DNA of 15,604 bases. Source: Bacteroidales bacterium. Lineage in GTDB: Bacteria > Bacteroidota > Bacteroidia > Bacteroidales > FEN-979. The stretch spans positions 1 to 15,604 of the forward strand of contig JALNZC010000063.1 in NCBI GenBank assembly GCA_023229525.1, in the 5' to 3' direction. Numbering within the stretch: position 1 is the first letter of the stretch; each line of letters begins with the position of its first letter. Below, piece after piece: positions 7,699 through 14,707 of this stretch. Position numbers and translations under genes: made by a program. The notes beneath the pieces were generated by a model. That model was not told where the DNA came from, did not search any database, and was given only the letters and a program-made list of their open reading frames with translations.

Positions 7699-9111
7699 TT
7701 ATTCTTTTAAAAGTTGTTGAATTTCTGCTTCCAGGTCCCTACCTGGGGAACCGGCCGGATACTTAAATATTTTTCCCGCACGGTCAATCAGGACAAAAAG
7801 AGGGTAGGACCGTACTTCATAATTGACAAGCGTTTCCATGTTGTCCCCGATGCTCGCGAAATCCCAGGTGTAATCTTTTTTCAGATTGATAAACAGAATC
7901 ATTTTAGTAAAATATTTATCAGCTGAAACACACAGAAAATGAAGTTTGTCTTTGTATTTTTCATGCAGGGGCACCATAAAATCCAGTTCGGTCAGGCATT
8001 CCTTGCAATAGGTAGTCCAGAAACAGAGTACCACCGGCTTACCACGTAAACTTCGTAATGAAAGTTCTTTTTCGTCACGGTTCATTAAAGTAAATCCGGG
8101 TGCCTCGCTGCCGGGTTTCAGCCGGGTAAGAAGTTTCACCAGATTTGCGGCAATTACCTGGTTGTCGGGATAAATGGAATTATTCTGCAAAGCTTTGATC
8201 ACCTGGAGAACATCTTCCTGGTCATATCCGCTCATAGGATACCATTCCATTAATCCTTTCAGAAGAACCAGTTCGCGAAGCTGATCATTCTTCAAGATCG
8301 TATCTGTCGCCAAAGTTTTCAGCATGATTTTTTCCGGATCAGGGTTTTTGAAAAACGGTTGGAAATCAATTTTATGCAGACTTGCAGAGGTAACGGTTAT
8401 ATATTTCGAAAAATAGTTGTTAAAAAAATCCATGTATTCTGGATTTTCATACAGTATGGGTTTACCAATCAGGTATTTACGGGCTAATTGCGCTGCATTG
8501 TAATACAGTGATGCTTGTTCGAGGGAAGCCAATTTATAGGTGGTATAATTGATGAAAAATGGATTATCAAACTGGCTGAATTCCCGGTTAAGTATGGTGC
8601 GCAAGCTGTCAGTCCTGTTTTTTTGCCGGTCGCGGTAAAGGGAATTGAAATTATCCAGCAGGAATGTATTGTAGAGGTTGTTAAATTTGTCGATCATGCC
8701 ATTCAGCTCCTTGGATCCCGATGTGGTTATTGCTATCTCAAGATTTTGTGACTGGATAAAAGGATCATTTTCCGAAGTATCGTCATAATTCATTGCTCCA
8801 ATCCGCAAGGTATATTTTTCACCCGGTTCCAGAAAAATCTCCGCAGCATGAAAATTGATGGAAATAGTTGCATCGGTTGTTTTCTCCAGCTTTAATGAAG
8901 CTGAGAAATTTCCGGCGTCATCCACATCAAGAGTAGCCAGTAGCTTTTCAACAGACGTAAGTCCATCCCCAGGTGTAGTGATCCGGACCTGTTTTCCTTC
9001 GGCGCCGGGTGCAGTACCGGTGATCATTGTTGGCTGGGCAAATAAAATACCTGAATATAGTATACCAGCAAATAAGAAGAGAAAATAGTTCACGGAAATA
9101 TGCACATTCAT
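7699..9111 (-). CDS. Secreted TlpA-like thioredoxin-fold protein
   Basis: Predicted envelope thiol-disulfide protein of the TlpA/ResA/AhpC-TSA type common in Bacteroidetes. Residues 1-26 form a Sec signal peptide (hydrophobic NYFLFLFAGILYSGILFAQ). The middle (about 30-325) resembles the DUF4369-type N-terminal region of such proteins in being beta-rich then helical, but no catalytic motif was seen there. The C-terminal thioredoxin fold starts near residue 332 (PGSEAPGFTL), has the redox pair C369-K-E-C372 after WTTY, and a cis-proline at P437 (RSYPLFVLID). The substrate is unknown; electron transfer or disulfide repair in the periplasm is inferred from the family. It lies 8 bp upstream of secA, and a promoter candidate sits directly before its start codon. 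Confidence 0.88.
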   Translation of the reverse strand: MNVHISVNYFLFLFAGILYSGILFAQPTMITGTAPGAEGKQVRITTPGDGLTSVEKLLATLDVDDAGNFSASLKLEKTTDATISINFHAAEIFLEPGEKYTLRIGAMNYDDTSENDPFIQSQNLEIAITTSGSKELNGMIDKFNNLYNTFLLDNFNSLYRDRQKNRTDSLRTILNREFSQFDNPFFINYTTYKLASLEQASLYYNAAQLARKYLIGKPILYENPEYMDFFNNYFSKYITVTSASLHKIDFQPFFKNPDPEKIMLKTLATDTILKNDQLRELVLLKGLMEWYPMSGYDQEDVLQVIKALQNNSIYPDNQVIAANLVKLLTRLKPGSEAPGFTLMNRDEKELSLRSLRGKPVVLCFWTTYCKECLTELDFMVPLHEKYKDKLHFLCVSADKYFTKMILFINLKKDYTWDFASIGDNMETLVNYEVRSYPLFVLIDRAGKIFKYPAGSPGRDLEAEIQQLLKE

Positions 9112-9124
9112 CCAGTTGAACCTG

Positions 9125-9152
9125 CAAAGGTAAGAAAAATGGCACTAAACAA
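9125..9152 (-). promoter_or_regulatory. Candidate promoter of the thioredoxin-like gene (and secA)
   Basis: On the minus strand TACCTTTG (9132-9125) matches TAnnTTTG exactly, with TTG (9152-9150) 17 bp upstream. It sits only 13 bp before the ATG, implying a very short leader. The -33 spacing is slightly short of the usual 19-21 bp. Confidence 0.5.
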
Positions 9153-9173
9153 GTTCGTGGTTCCGAAAACAGG

Positions 9174-9205
9174 TTTCAAGAGATAACAGATTTTTCGTAT
9201 CTTAG
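9174..9205 (+). promoter_or_regulatory. Candidate promoter of the MNT/HEPN pair
   Basis: TATCTTAG (9198-9205) is one base from TAnnTTTG, and TTTC (9174-9177) lies 20 bp upstream in the -33 position. The MNT ATG is 21 bp downstream. It would be divergent from the thioredoxin/secA promoter, the two -33 boxes being about 20 bp apart. Confidence 0.35.
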
Positions 9206-9226
9206 CTTTCTTTTATTGCTATAATT

Positions 9227-9544
9227 ATGACCTCAGAAAGCCAAAGTCTATCAATTATTAAAAGTGTTTCCAACCAAATTTTCCCTGGCTGTAAAGTGAT
9301 CTTGTTTGGGTCCAGGGCACGCAAGGATCATCAACACTTCAGCGATTTTGATATTTTGCTCATCGTTGATCAAAATCTTACTCCTATTGAAAAAATTCCA
9401 TTTCGAAATAAAATAAGAAAGGAACTATTACAATACCGGATATTGTCTGACATTCTGATTCAAAGCAGTGAAGAAGTTGAAATTAAACGCCAATTGACCG
9501 GCCATATTATAAAAACTATTATTTATGAAGGAATTGTAATATGA
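9227..9544 (+). CDS. MNT-type nucleotidyltransferase (minimal nucleotidyltransferase, antitoxin-like)
   Basis: Small DNA-polymerase-beta-fold nucleotidyltransferase of 105 residues. It shows the signature GSRAR (28-32) with SDFD (D40 and D42 as metal ligands) and a plausible third carboxylate, D75, in LSDILI, so the active site looks intact. In characterised MNT/HEPN modules such proteins neutralise the HEPN partner, in some cases by transferring AMP groups to it; that function is inferred here from family and context. The stop overlaps the start of the HEPN gene by ATGA (9541-9544), which indicates translational coupling. The pair is the only accessory-type gene unit in this window and is divergent from the thioredoxin/secA operon. 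Confidence 0.9.
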   Translation: MTSESQSLSIIKSVSNQIFPGCKVILFGSRARKDHQHFSDFDILLIVDQNLTPIEKIPFRNKIRKELLQYRILSDILIQSSEEVEIKRQLTGHIIKTIIYEGIVI

Positions 9545-9935
9545 AGGATATTGACACGGAATATTTGAAACAATGGTTAATAAAGACTAATGAAGATATT
9601 GCCGTGATTGTCGAATTATCTTCAGAACATCCTGAGAGTTATTGTTCGCAATCTCTTTTCATTCACAGCAAGCGGTTGAAAAGTTTTTAAAGACCTTTCT
9701 TGTTTATCATAAAACAGAATTTGGACGCACCCATGATGTCGATTTTTTATTGTCAGAATGCATGCATATTGACACATCAGGATTTGAGGAAATAAAATTG
9801 AAAAACATTTCGGATTATGCAGTTACAGTGAGGTATCCTGATGACTTTTTAATTCCGTCAGTGCAGGAGGCATTAGATCACAAAGAAATTGCTTTGCAGG
9901 TTAAGAGAATTGTTGAAGGAAAACTGAATTCCTAA
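9541..9935 (+). pseudogene. HEPN-domain protein (toxin-like partner of MNT), disrupted by a single-base frameshift
   Basis: Frame 1 from the ATG at 9541 gives 49 residues (WLIKTNEDI, then SYCSQSLF) and stops at 9688-9690. The next frame, from about 9655, continues with FHSQQAVEKFLKTFLVYHK and GRTHDVDFLL to TAA 9933-9935. The HEPN consensus has FHxQQAxEKxLK directly after the helix ending in the first part. Adding one T to the run CTTTTC at 9655-9660 joins both parts into SLFHSQQAVEKFLK and a protein of about 131 residues, a usual size for HEPN. So a one-base deletion, a sequencing error or a ribosomal slip is present. RTHD is the likely polar motif seen in this family. The shorter frame starting at TTG 9642 is not credible as a gene of its own. 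Confidence 0.85.
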
Positions 9936-9945
9936 TTCCTCACCC

Positions 9946-10407
9946 CTAATCCTCCGCTACCCCTTCCGGTACAAACTGCTTTACATCACCCCCGTTACGG
10001 ATTATATCCCTCACGATGGAGGAACTTAGCGAAGCGTATTCAGGTGCACAGAGCAGGAAAATCGTTTCAATGCCGGGAACCATCAGCTTATTCATTTGAC
10101 CGATACTGCGTTCGAATTCAAAATCGGCGGCGGTGCGCAACCCGCGCAGGATAAATGTGATGTTGTTCCTTTTGCAGAAATCAACCGTCAATCCCGAATA
10201 GGTGTCAATTTCGATTTTCGGTTGGTTTGCGAAAATTTCCCGAAGCCATTCTACCCTTTTCTCCAGTGGGAAAAATGACTTTTTTTCTCCATTCCCTCCT
10301 ATGGCCACTATCACTTTGTCGAATAGCGGAAGCGCCCGCCGGATAATGGATTCATGCCCCCGTGTCACCGGGTCAAAGGAGCCGGGGAATACGGCAATTC
10401 TATCCAT
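9946..10407 (-). CDS. coaD: Phosphopantetheine adenylyltransferase
   Basis: Transfers AMP from ATP to 4'-phosphopantetheine, giving dephospho-CoA, the penultimate step of coenzyme A synthesis in the cytoplasm. Typical features are PGSFDPVTRGH (8-18, with H18 of the TxGH motif), FILRGLR (85-91) and SLSSSIVRDI (126-135). The length of 153 residues is slightly below the usual 160. It converges on the HEPN gene with 10 bp between stop codons, and no terminator is recognisable there. Upstream a weak promoter-like TACCTTTA lies at 10435-10428, one base from consensus and without a convincing -33 box. Confidence 0.98.
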   Translation of the reverse strand: MDRIAVFPGSFDPVTRGHESIIRRALPLFDKVIVAIGGNGEKKSFFPLEKRVEWLREIFANQPKIEIDTYSGLTVDFCKRNNITFILRGLRTAADFEFERSIGQMNKLMVPGIETIFLLCAPEYASLSSSIVRDIIRNGGDVKQFVPEGVAED

Positions 10408-10460
10408 GGGATAATTATTAGAACATGTAAAGGTAAAAAAAGGGGGCGAATATTATAAAA

Positions 10461-10518
10461 TGCTTTATTGGAAATGCAAATACAGTTATGATTTGCTTTA
10501 TTCGAAAAACAAATAAAG
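10461..10518. other. Overlapping hairpins between porT-like gene and coaD
   Basis: GCAAAT (10476-10481) can pair with ATTTGC (10491-10496) around a 9-nt loop. CTTTATT (10496-10502) can pair with AATAAAG (10512-10518), also around a 9-nt loop. The two stems share base 10496 and so could be alternatives. TGCTTTATT occurs twice, at 10461-10469 and 10494-10502. The stems are AT-rich and no clear U-tract follows on the minus strand, so a terminator for the porT-like gene or a coaD leader structure are both only possibilities. Confidence 0.35.
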
Positions 10519-10528
10519 TTCGAGGAGA

Positions 10529-11329
10529 TTATTCAAACGTCAGTGATAACTGGAAAATTTTTGAATTCAATTTATCAATGGAATCAGTATAGATGTTGCC
10601 TTCCCGTTTCAGGACATCCATCAATCCATACATCATCTTTAATTCCACACCGAATTTGAACCATTCATTGTAAAAATCAAATCCGACGCCACCTTCGAGA
10701 TAAAAATCATTCTGGTTGAACTTGACAATCTTTTCATTTTGGTTTTTCTGTTCTCGCTTCTTTGCATTCGAAGCCAGGTCGAGCGTATATTGGGCACCTA
10801 CCATAACATAAGGGCGGAAATTATTGTAACGCATAGCTTTACACCTGACCTCCAAAGGAAAATTAATATATGTTGAAGTGACTTTCTTTGGAAAAACTAC
10901 GGTATCCCTAATAGGTATAGTCGCCCCGGGAGGTAAATCTGATGTTTCAATGGTGTAATTCAAAGTACGATCTCCAAAAGAAAGGGATGGAATAAACCGC
11001 AGATCAAGAAGATCTCCCATCCGCATATTGGCCAATATACTGACTACAAAACCAGGAACCGGTGTGGATGTTATCGAAAAAACCCTGGCAGATGTAATGT
11101 ATGTTCCCAAATCAGGAATATAGGTTGGATCAAACACCTTCGTACTGAGATCGGCAATGGGTCTCAATGACACAAAGCTCTGATTTACACCAAGGACAAA
11201 ACCAAAATGAAATTTCGTTTCATCATAATGGGGCATATTCAACACTACCTTACGCTGACTCCTGGCAGAAAAGGGAAGAATGATGATAAAGATGATCAGC
11301 ATCAGGACGACGCGACGTTCAGCTTTCAA
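10529..11329 (-). CDS. porT: PorT-like outer-membrane beta-barrel protein (type IX secretion/gliding)
   Basis: PorT (SprT in Flavobacterium) is an outer-membrane-associated protein needed for type IX secretion. Residues 1-24 form a signal peptide (VVLMLIIFIIILPFSARSQ). After it comes NMPHYDETKFHFGFVLGVNQ, close to the start of known PorT proteins, then alternating beta strands: GYxxDLRFIPSLSFGDRTLNY-like, STYINFPLEVRCKAMRYNNFRPYVMVGAQYTLDL, FYLEGGVGFDFY and a final strand KIFQLSLTFE that ends in an aromatic pattern typical of outer-membrane barrels. The length of 266 fits. It follows ubiE by 48 bp in the same direction, an order found in other Bacteroidetes. The gene name rests on N-terminal resemblance and neighbourhood; a generic PorT-family barrel is the alternative. 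Confidence 0.82.
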   Translation of the reverse strand: MKAERRVVLMLIIFIIILPFSARSQRKVVLNMPHYDETKFHFGFVLGVNQSFVSLRPIADLSTKVFDPTYIPDLGTYITSARVFSITSTPVPGFVVSILANMRMGDLLDLRFIPSLSFGDRTLNYTIETSDLPPGATIPIRDTVVFPKKVTSTYINFPLEVRCKAMRYNNFRPYVMVGAQYTLDLASNAKKREQKNQNEKIVKFNQNDFYLEGGVGFDFYNEWFKFGVELKMMYGLMDVLKREGNIYTDSIDKLNSKIFQLSLTFE

Positions 11330-11377
11330 TGAAAGGCGATGGTTATAATGAAAGGATATAACGCAGATTTACAGATT

Positions 11378-12088
11378 TTATTTTTCGGCCATATAGATCG
11401 ATGCGATTCCGGCACTCAGACTGTGTAACCGCTCATTTTTCAAACCAATTCCAGATAGAATAACAAGAAAATCTTTCCCCGAGGGAAAGGCTGCAACTGA
11501 TTCCGGTAAATACCTGTATGCTTGTGAATTACCGGAGATCAGCCTTCCAATGACCGGGATTAAATAACGCGAATAAAAAGTATAGAGTTGTTTCATGGGA
11601 AATGAAGAGGGATGCGAAAACTCCAGTATCAGGATCAAACCGCCCGGGCGAAGTACGCGCTTCATTTCAATAAGTCCATGTTCCAGATTTTCAAAGTTGC
11701 GTACACCGAAAGCAACCGTAATTGCATCAAACGAATTGTCGGTGAAAGGCAACGATTCGGCATCGGCACATTGAAGATTGATCATCGTATCCAGCCTTTT
11801 TTCCGCCAGCTTTTTCCGGCCGATTTCCAGCATCTTTTCAGAGATGTCAATTCCGGTGATTTCAATGGGTCCGGCCGCTGCGATGGCGATGGCCAGGTCG
11901 CCGGTACCTGTGGCAACATCAAGAACGGAAGCTGGTCTGCATTTACCGAGTAGGCGCACCAGCTTTTTACGCCAGAGAAAATCTATTCCAAATGAAAGAA
12001 AATGGTTGAGAAAATCATATTTCGGCGAAATGTCATCGAACATTTCACGCAACTTTTCTTTTTTAGAAGCGTCAGACATTTTAATCAA
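11378..12088 (-). CDS. ubiE: Demethylmenaquinone methyltransferase UbiE/MenG
   Basis: C-methylates demethylmenaquinone with S-adenosylmethionine in the last step of menaquinone synthesis; Bacteroidetes generally use menaquinone, so this is the likely role. Hallmarks are MFDDISPKYDFLNHFLSFG (16-34), SAM motif I VLDVATGTGD (55-64), DAITVAFGVRNFENLEHGL, RVLRPGGLILILEFSHP and the terminal SLSAGIASIYMAEK. The length of 236 fits. Two ATGs are possible, 12088 and 12079 (giving MSDASKKE); the second may be real because the first codons come from the end of the AAAGTC-type array. It lies upstream of the porT-like gene in an apparent two-gene operon. A TAGTTTTG -7-like box occurs at 12151-12144 without a good -33 box. 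Confidence 0.97.
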   Translation of the reverse strand: MIKMSDASKKEKLREMFDDISPKYDFLNHFLSFGIDFLWRKKLVRLLGKCRPASVLDVATGTGDLAIAIAAAGPIEITGIDISEKMLEIGRKKLAEKRLDTMINLQCADAESLPFTDNSFDAITVAFGVRNFENLEHGLIEMKRVLRPGGLILILEFSHPSSFPMKQLYTFYSRYLIPVIGRLISGNSQAYRYLPESVAAFPSGKDFLVILSGIGLKNERLHSLSAGIASIYMAEK

Positions 12089-12175
12089 GTCAAAAGTTAA
12101 AAGTCAAAAGTCAATAAAAACTCAAAGCTCAAAATTCAAAGTTCAAAACTACAATTCAAAATTCAAACCAGTAAA
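12085..12175. repeat. AT-rich AAAAGTC/CAAAATT-type array upstream of ubiE
   Basis: Words AAGTCAAAAGTTAAAAGTC, then CTCAAAGCTCAAAATTC and TTCAAAATTCAAA, with period 7-8. It is the same vocabulary and position as at 3150-3215 and 4203-4275, touching the ubiE start codon. Confidence 0.78.
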
Positions 12176-12192
12176 ATATTTTTGATAATCAG

Positions 12193-12300
12193 AACACTCA
12201 CTCATTTACTCATTCACTCATTCACTCAATCCTTCTTACCTTCAATCCTTCAATCCCTCATTCCTTCATTCCTTCATTCCTTCATTCCTTCATTCCTTCC
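12193..12300. repeat. Octamer array (CATTCACT, then CATTCCTT) between ubiE and tsf
   Basis: The first part is CATTCACT-type with ACTCA variants (12195-12231), and the second is CATTCCTT repeated about five times without change (12260-12298), with intermediate CAATCCTT and CAATCCCT units between. The period is 8 bp. It lies between the tsf terminator and the AT-rich array before ubiE. Confidence 0.9.
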
Positions 12301-12302
12301 AA

Positions 12303-12337
12303 CAAAAAAGGGATCACCTTAAGTAAAGATAATCCCT
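12303..12337 (-). terminator. Rho-independent terminator of tsf
   Basis: On the minus strand GGGATTATC (12336-12328) pairs with GGTGATCCC (12318-12310), a 9-bp stem with two G-U pairs and loop TTTACTTAA, followed directly by TTTTTTGTT. It starts about 20 bp after the tsf stop codon and would end the rplM-rpsI-rpsB-tsf transcription unit before the octamer array. Confidence 0.8.
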
Positions 12338-12357
12338 CTTCCATATCATGGCCGGTT

Positions 12358-13191
12358 TTAAGCTCCGAGTTGCAGCCTTTTAAATCCGGTAACGGTTTGT
12401 TCCTTATCATTGTCAGCAATATACTGGCGAACAGTTTTTTTAGAATCTTTCACAAAATCCTGGTTCAGCAGGGTCATCTCTTTAAAGAATTTCTGGAGCT
12501 TGCCCTGGGCAATTTTTTCCAGCATCTCCTCCGGTTTCCCTTCCTGACGGGCCTGGTCTTTACCGATTTCCAGTTCACGGTCAATTACTTCCTGTGATAC
12601 ATTTTCCTTATCTACTGCAACCGGACTCATGGCTGCAATCTGCATGGCCAGTTCGTGACCAATTTCGTGAACGTTTTTCCCGTCAGATTTACTCATCCCT
12701 ACGATAGTTGCCAGTCTGTTTCCGAAATGGTTATAGGCGAAAGTAACCGGCGCTTTGATCACTTCAAAATGGGAAATCTGGATTTTTTCTCCTGTTTTGC
12801 CGAGCAATTCATCAAGTTTTTCCGTAACAGTGATGGTTCCGATCTTCATCGGCATCAGCTCGGCCACACTGTGCACGCGATTAGTCAAACCAAGATCAAG
12901 AAGGTCATTCGAGAATTTTATAAAATCCTCGGTCTTCCCGACAAAATCGGTCTCACAATTTACCATGACTACCGCGGCAAAGGTTTTATCGTCGGTCGTT
13001 TTGGCAACAACATAGCCCTGGTTAGCATCACGGTCGGCACGTTTACCGGCAATTTTTTGTCCCTTTTTACGCAGGTTATCAATGGCTTTTTCAAAATCGC
13101 CTTCCGTTTCCTGCAGGGCCTTCTTGCAATCCATCATCCCTGCACCGGTCATCTGGCGTAGTTTATTTACATCTGAGGCAGTTATGTTCAT
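12358..13191 (-). CDS. tsf: Translation elongation factor Ts
   Basis: Guanine nucleotide exchange factor that releases GDP from EF-Tu. The N-terminal UBA-like domain with SDVNKLRQMTGAGMMDCKKALQE, the core NCETDFVGKTEDF (TDFV contacts EF-Tu) and the length of 277 fit the family. The frame stays open to an ATG at 13284, but the 31 extra residues are the translated octamer array (repeats of SIAQSLNH) and are not part of the protein; the ATG at 13191, giving MNITASDVNK, is chosen. No Shine-Dalgarno sequence is seen. The gene follows rpsB as usual, but a 163-bp spacer with two repeat stretches separates them. A strong terminator follows. Confidence 0.98.
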   Translation of the reverse strand: MNITASDVNKLRQMTGAGMMDCKKALQETEGDFEKAIDNLRKKGQKIAGKRADRDANQGYVVAKTTDDKTFAAVVMVNCETDFVGKTEDFIKFSNDLLDLGLTNRVHSVAELMPMKIGTITVTEKLDELLGKTGEKIQISHFEVIKAPVTFAYNHFGNRLATIVGMSKSDGKNVHEIGHELAMQIAAMSPVAVDKENVSQEVIDRELEIGKDQARQEGKPEEMLEKIAQGKLQKFFKEMTLLNQDFVKDSKKTVRQYIADNDKEQTVTGFKRLQLGA

Positions 13192-13201
13192 ATAAATATT
13201 A

Positions 13202-13273
13202 TTGAGTGATTGAGCGATTGAGTGATTGAGTGATTGAGCGATTGAGCGATTGAGCGATTGAGCGATTGAGTGA
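13202..13273. repeat. Octamer array TTGAGYGA, 9 units, 10 bp before the tsf start codon
   Basis: Nine units in perfect 8-bp register: five TTGAGCGA and four TTGAGTGA, otherwise without any change. In the transcribed direction it reads TCRCTCAA and lies within the presumed tsf leader. It is the most regular octamer array in the window. Confidence 0.95.
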
Positions 13274-13309
13274 TTCAGGTTCAAAGATGGTGGTTTAACC
13301 GTTTCATCT

Positions 13310-13339
13310 TCAAATTTTCAAATCATCAAATTTTCAAAT
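13310..13339. repeat. Direct repeat TCAAATTTTCAAAT, two copies 16 bp apart
   Basis: Exact 14-bp copies at 13310-13323 and 13326-13339, starts 16 bp apart (two octamer periods). The words resemble the AT-rich arrays. Here the AT-rich layer is far from the tsf start and the octamer array close, the reverse of the order before frr, pyrH and ubiE. Confidence 0.8.
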
Positions 13340-13354
13340 AATGATAATTCGTTA

Positions 13355-14293
13355 CTATTTTTTATTACTTCTTCCTGCGGGTTTACTGATGCGTTTACGG
13401 GCCGGTTTTGCTTTTTCCTCGGCCACAGGTTCCAATCCTTTCATTTTGGCGACCTTGGTGTCGACGAAATCTTTCTTTACTATCTTGATACCATCTTCAT
13501 CAACTTCCTCTTCCTCAATATCTTCCAAGACTTTTGATTTTACCTTGAAATCGAGTTCCTCGCCTTCGCCGCGTTCGTCGTCGGCTGCTTTTTTATCGCG
13601 ATCGAGCTTACGTTCGACCAGACCTTCTTCCATGGCCCGGATCATCGTATCGACGATCAGGGAGATGGATTTGGATGCATCGTCGTTGGCAGGAATGGGA
13701 AAGTCGACGGTTCTCGGGTCGGAATTGGTATCGACAATGGCGAAGGTCGGAATATTTAATTTCCTGGCTTCCGCAAGGGCGATATGCTCTTTCAGGATGT
13801 CGACAATAAAAATGGCTGCCGGTAACCGGTTGAGATCAGCGATAGAGCCCAGGTTCTTCTCGAGTTTAGCACGTTCACGGGTAAGTGTAAGACGTTCCTT
13901 TTTCGAGAGGTTGGTATAAGACGGACTGGCCATCAGTTTGTCGATGGATATCATCTTCCGTACTGCCTTGCGGATGGTGGCAAAGTTAGTGAGCATACCG
14001 CCTGGCCACCGCTCCGTAACATAGGGCATATTAATCCGCCTGACGTGTTCTGACACAATCTCTTTGGCTTGTTTCTTGGTCGCTACGAAGAGTACCTTTT
14101 TCCCTGATTTGGCAATTTGTTTCAAGGCAGATGCTGCTTCGTCGATCTTTGCCATGGTTTTATAAAGGTCGATGATGTGGATCCCGTTACGCTCCATGAA
14201 AATATAGGGGGCCATGGCTGGATTCCATTTTCTGCGCAGGTGTCCGAAATGAACGCCGGCGTCCAACAATAAATCAAAATTAGTTCTTGACAT
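13355..14293 (-). CDS. rpsB: 30S ribosomal protein S2
   Basis: Small-subunit protein needed for binding of S1 and for initiation. LLDAGVHFGHLRRKWNPAMAPYI near the N-terminus, TERWPGGMLTNFATIRKA and the segment LPAAIFIVDILKEHIALAEARKLNIPTFAIVDTNSDP are typical. At 312 residues it is much longer than E. coli S2 (241): after about residue 230 there is a charged tail, acidic at 238-270 and basic at 294-312. Tails occur in other Bacteroidetes S2 proteins, although this one seems long. It follows rpsI by 26 bp without a Shine-Dalgarno sequence. Confidence 0.98.
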   Translation of the reverse strand: MSRTNFDLLLDAGVHFGHLRRKWNPAMAPYIFMERNGIHIIDLYKTMAKIDEAASALKQIAKSGKKVLFVATKKQAKEIVSEHVRRINMPYVTERWPGGMLTNFATIRKAVRKMISIDKLMASPSYTNLSKKERLTLTRERAKLEKNLGSIADLNRLPAAIFIVDILKEHIALAEARKLNIPTFAIVDTNSDPRTVDFPIPANDDASKSISLIVDTMIRAMEEGLVERKLDRDKKAADDERGEGEELDFKVKSKVLEDIEEEEVDEDGIKIVKKDFVDTKVAKMKGLEPVAEEKAKPARKRISKPAGRSNKK

Positions 14294-14319
14294 ATATTTT
14301 TTCTAAGAATTCGAAAATA

Positions 14320-14706
14320 TTAACGTTTACTGAACTGGAATCTCTTCCGTGCCTTTTTCTGGCCGAATTTTTTACGTTCCACCATACGTGGGTCGCGCAT
14401 CATAAGTCCTTTGGCTTTCAAGGCAGGGCGATGTTCTTCGTTGATTTCACAAAGCGCCCTTGAAATGGCCAATGCCAGCGCTTCGGCCTGTCCGCGTATA
14501 CCTCCGCCATCGAGGTTTACCTTCACATCGAATTTGCCTTGGTTATTGGTAACTTCAAAAGGTTCAGTGACCTTGAACTGAAGGATGGGGGTGGGGAAAT
14601 AATTCTTAAAGTCACGACCATTCACGGTTATCACACCGGAACCGTCTTTAAGATAAATTCTTGCAACGGCAGTTTTCCTTCTGCCGAGGGTGTTGATCAT
14701 TTCCAT
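14320..14706 (-). CDS. rpsI: 30S ribosomal protein S9
   Basis: Small-subunit head protein whose C-terminal arm reaches the P-site tRNA. NTLGRRKTAVARIYLKDGSG at the start, NLDGGGIRGQAEALALAISRAL in the middle and the basic ending KKFGQKKARKRFQFSKR are diagnostic, and the length of 128 is usual. The ATG at 14706 follows the rplM stop codon by one base, so the two are translationally coupled as in most bacteria. Confidence 0.99.
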   Translation of the reverse strand: MEMINTLGRRKTAVARIYLKDGSGVITVNGRDFKNYFPTPILQFKVTEPFEVTNNQGKFDVKVNLDGGGIRGQAEALALAISRALCEINEEHRPALKAKGLMMRDPRMVERKKFGQKKARKRFQFSKR

Positions 14707-14707
14707 A

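Noticed and set aside
9642..9935. Independent 97-residue gene starting at TTG
   Set aside because: It is the second half of the frameshifted HEPN gene; the HEPN N-terminal helix is in the preceding frame.
13192..13284. Extended N-terminus of EF-Ts
   Set aside because: The extra residues are the translated octamer array; the family begins at the ATG at 13191.
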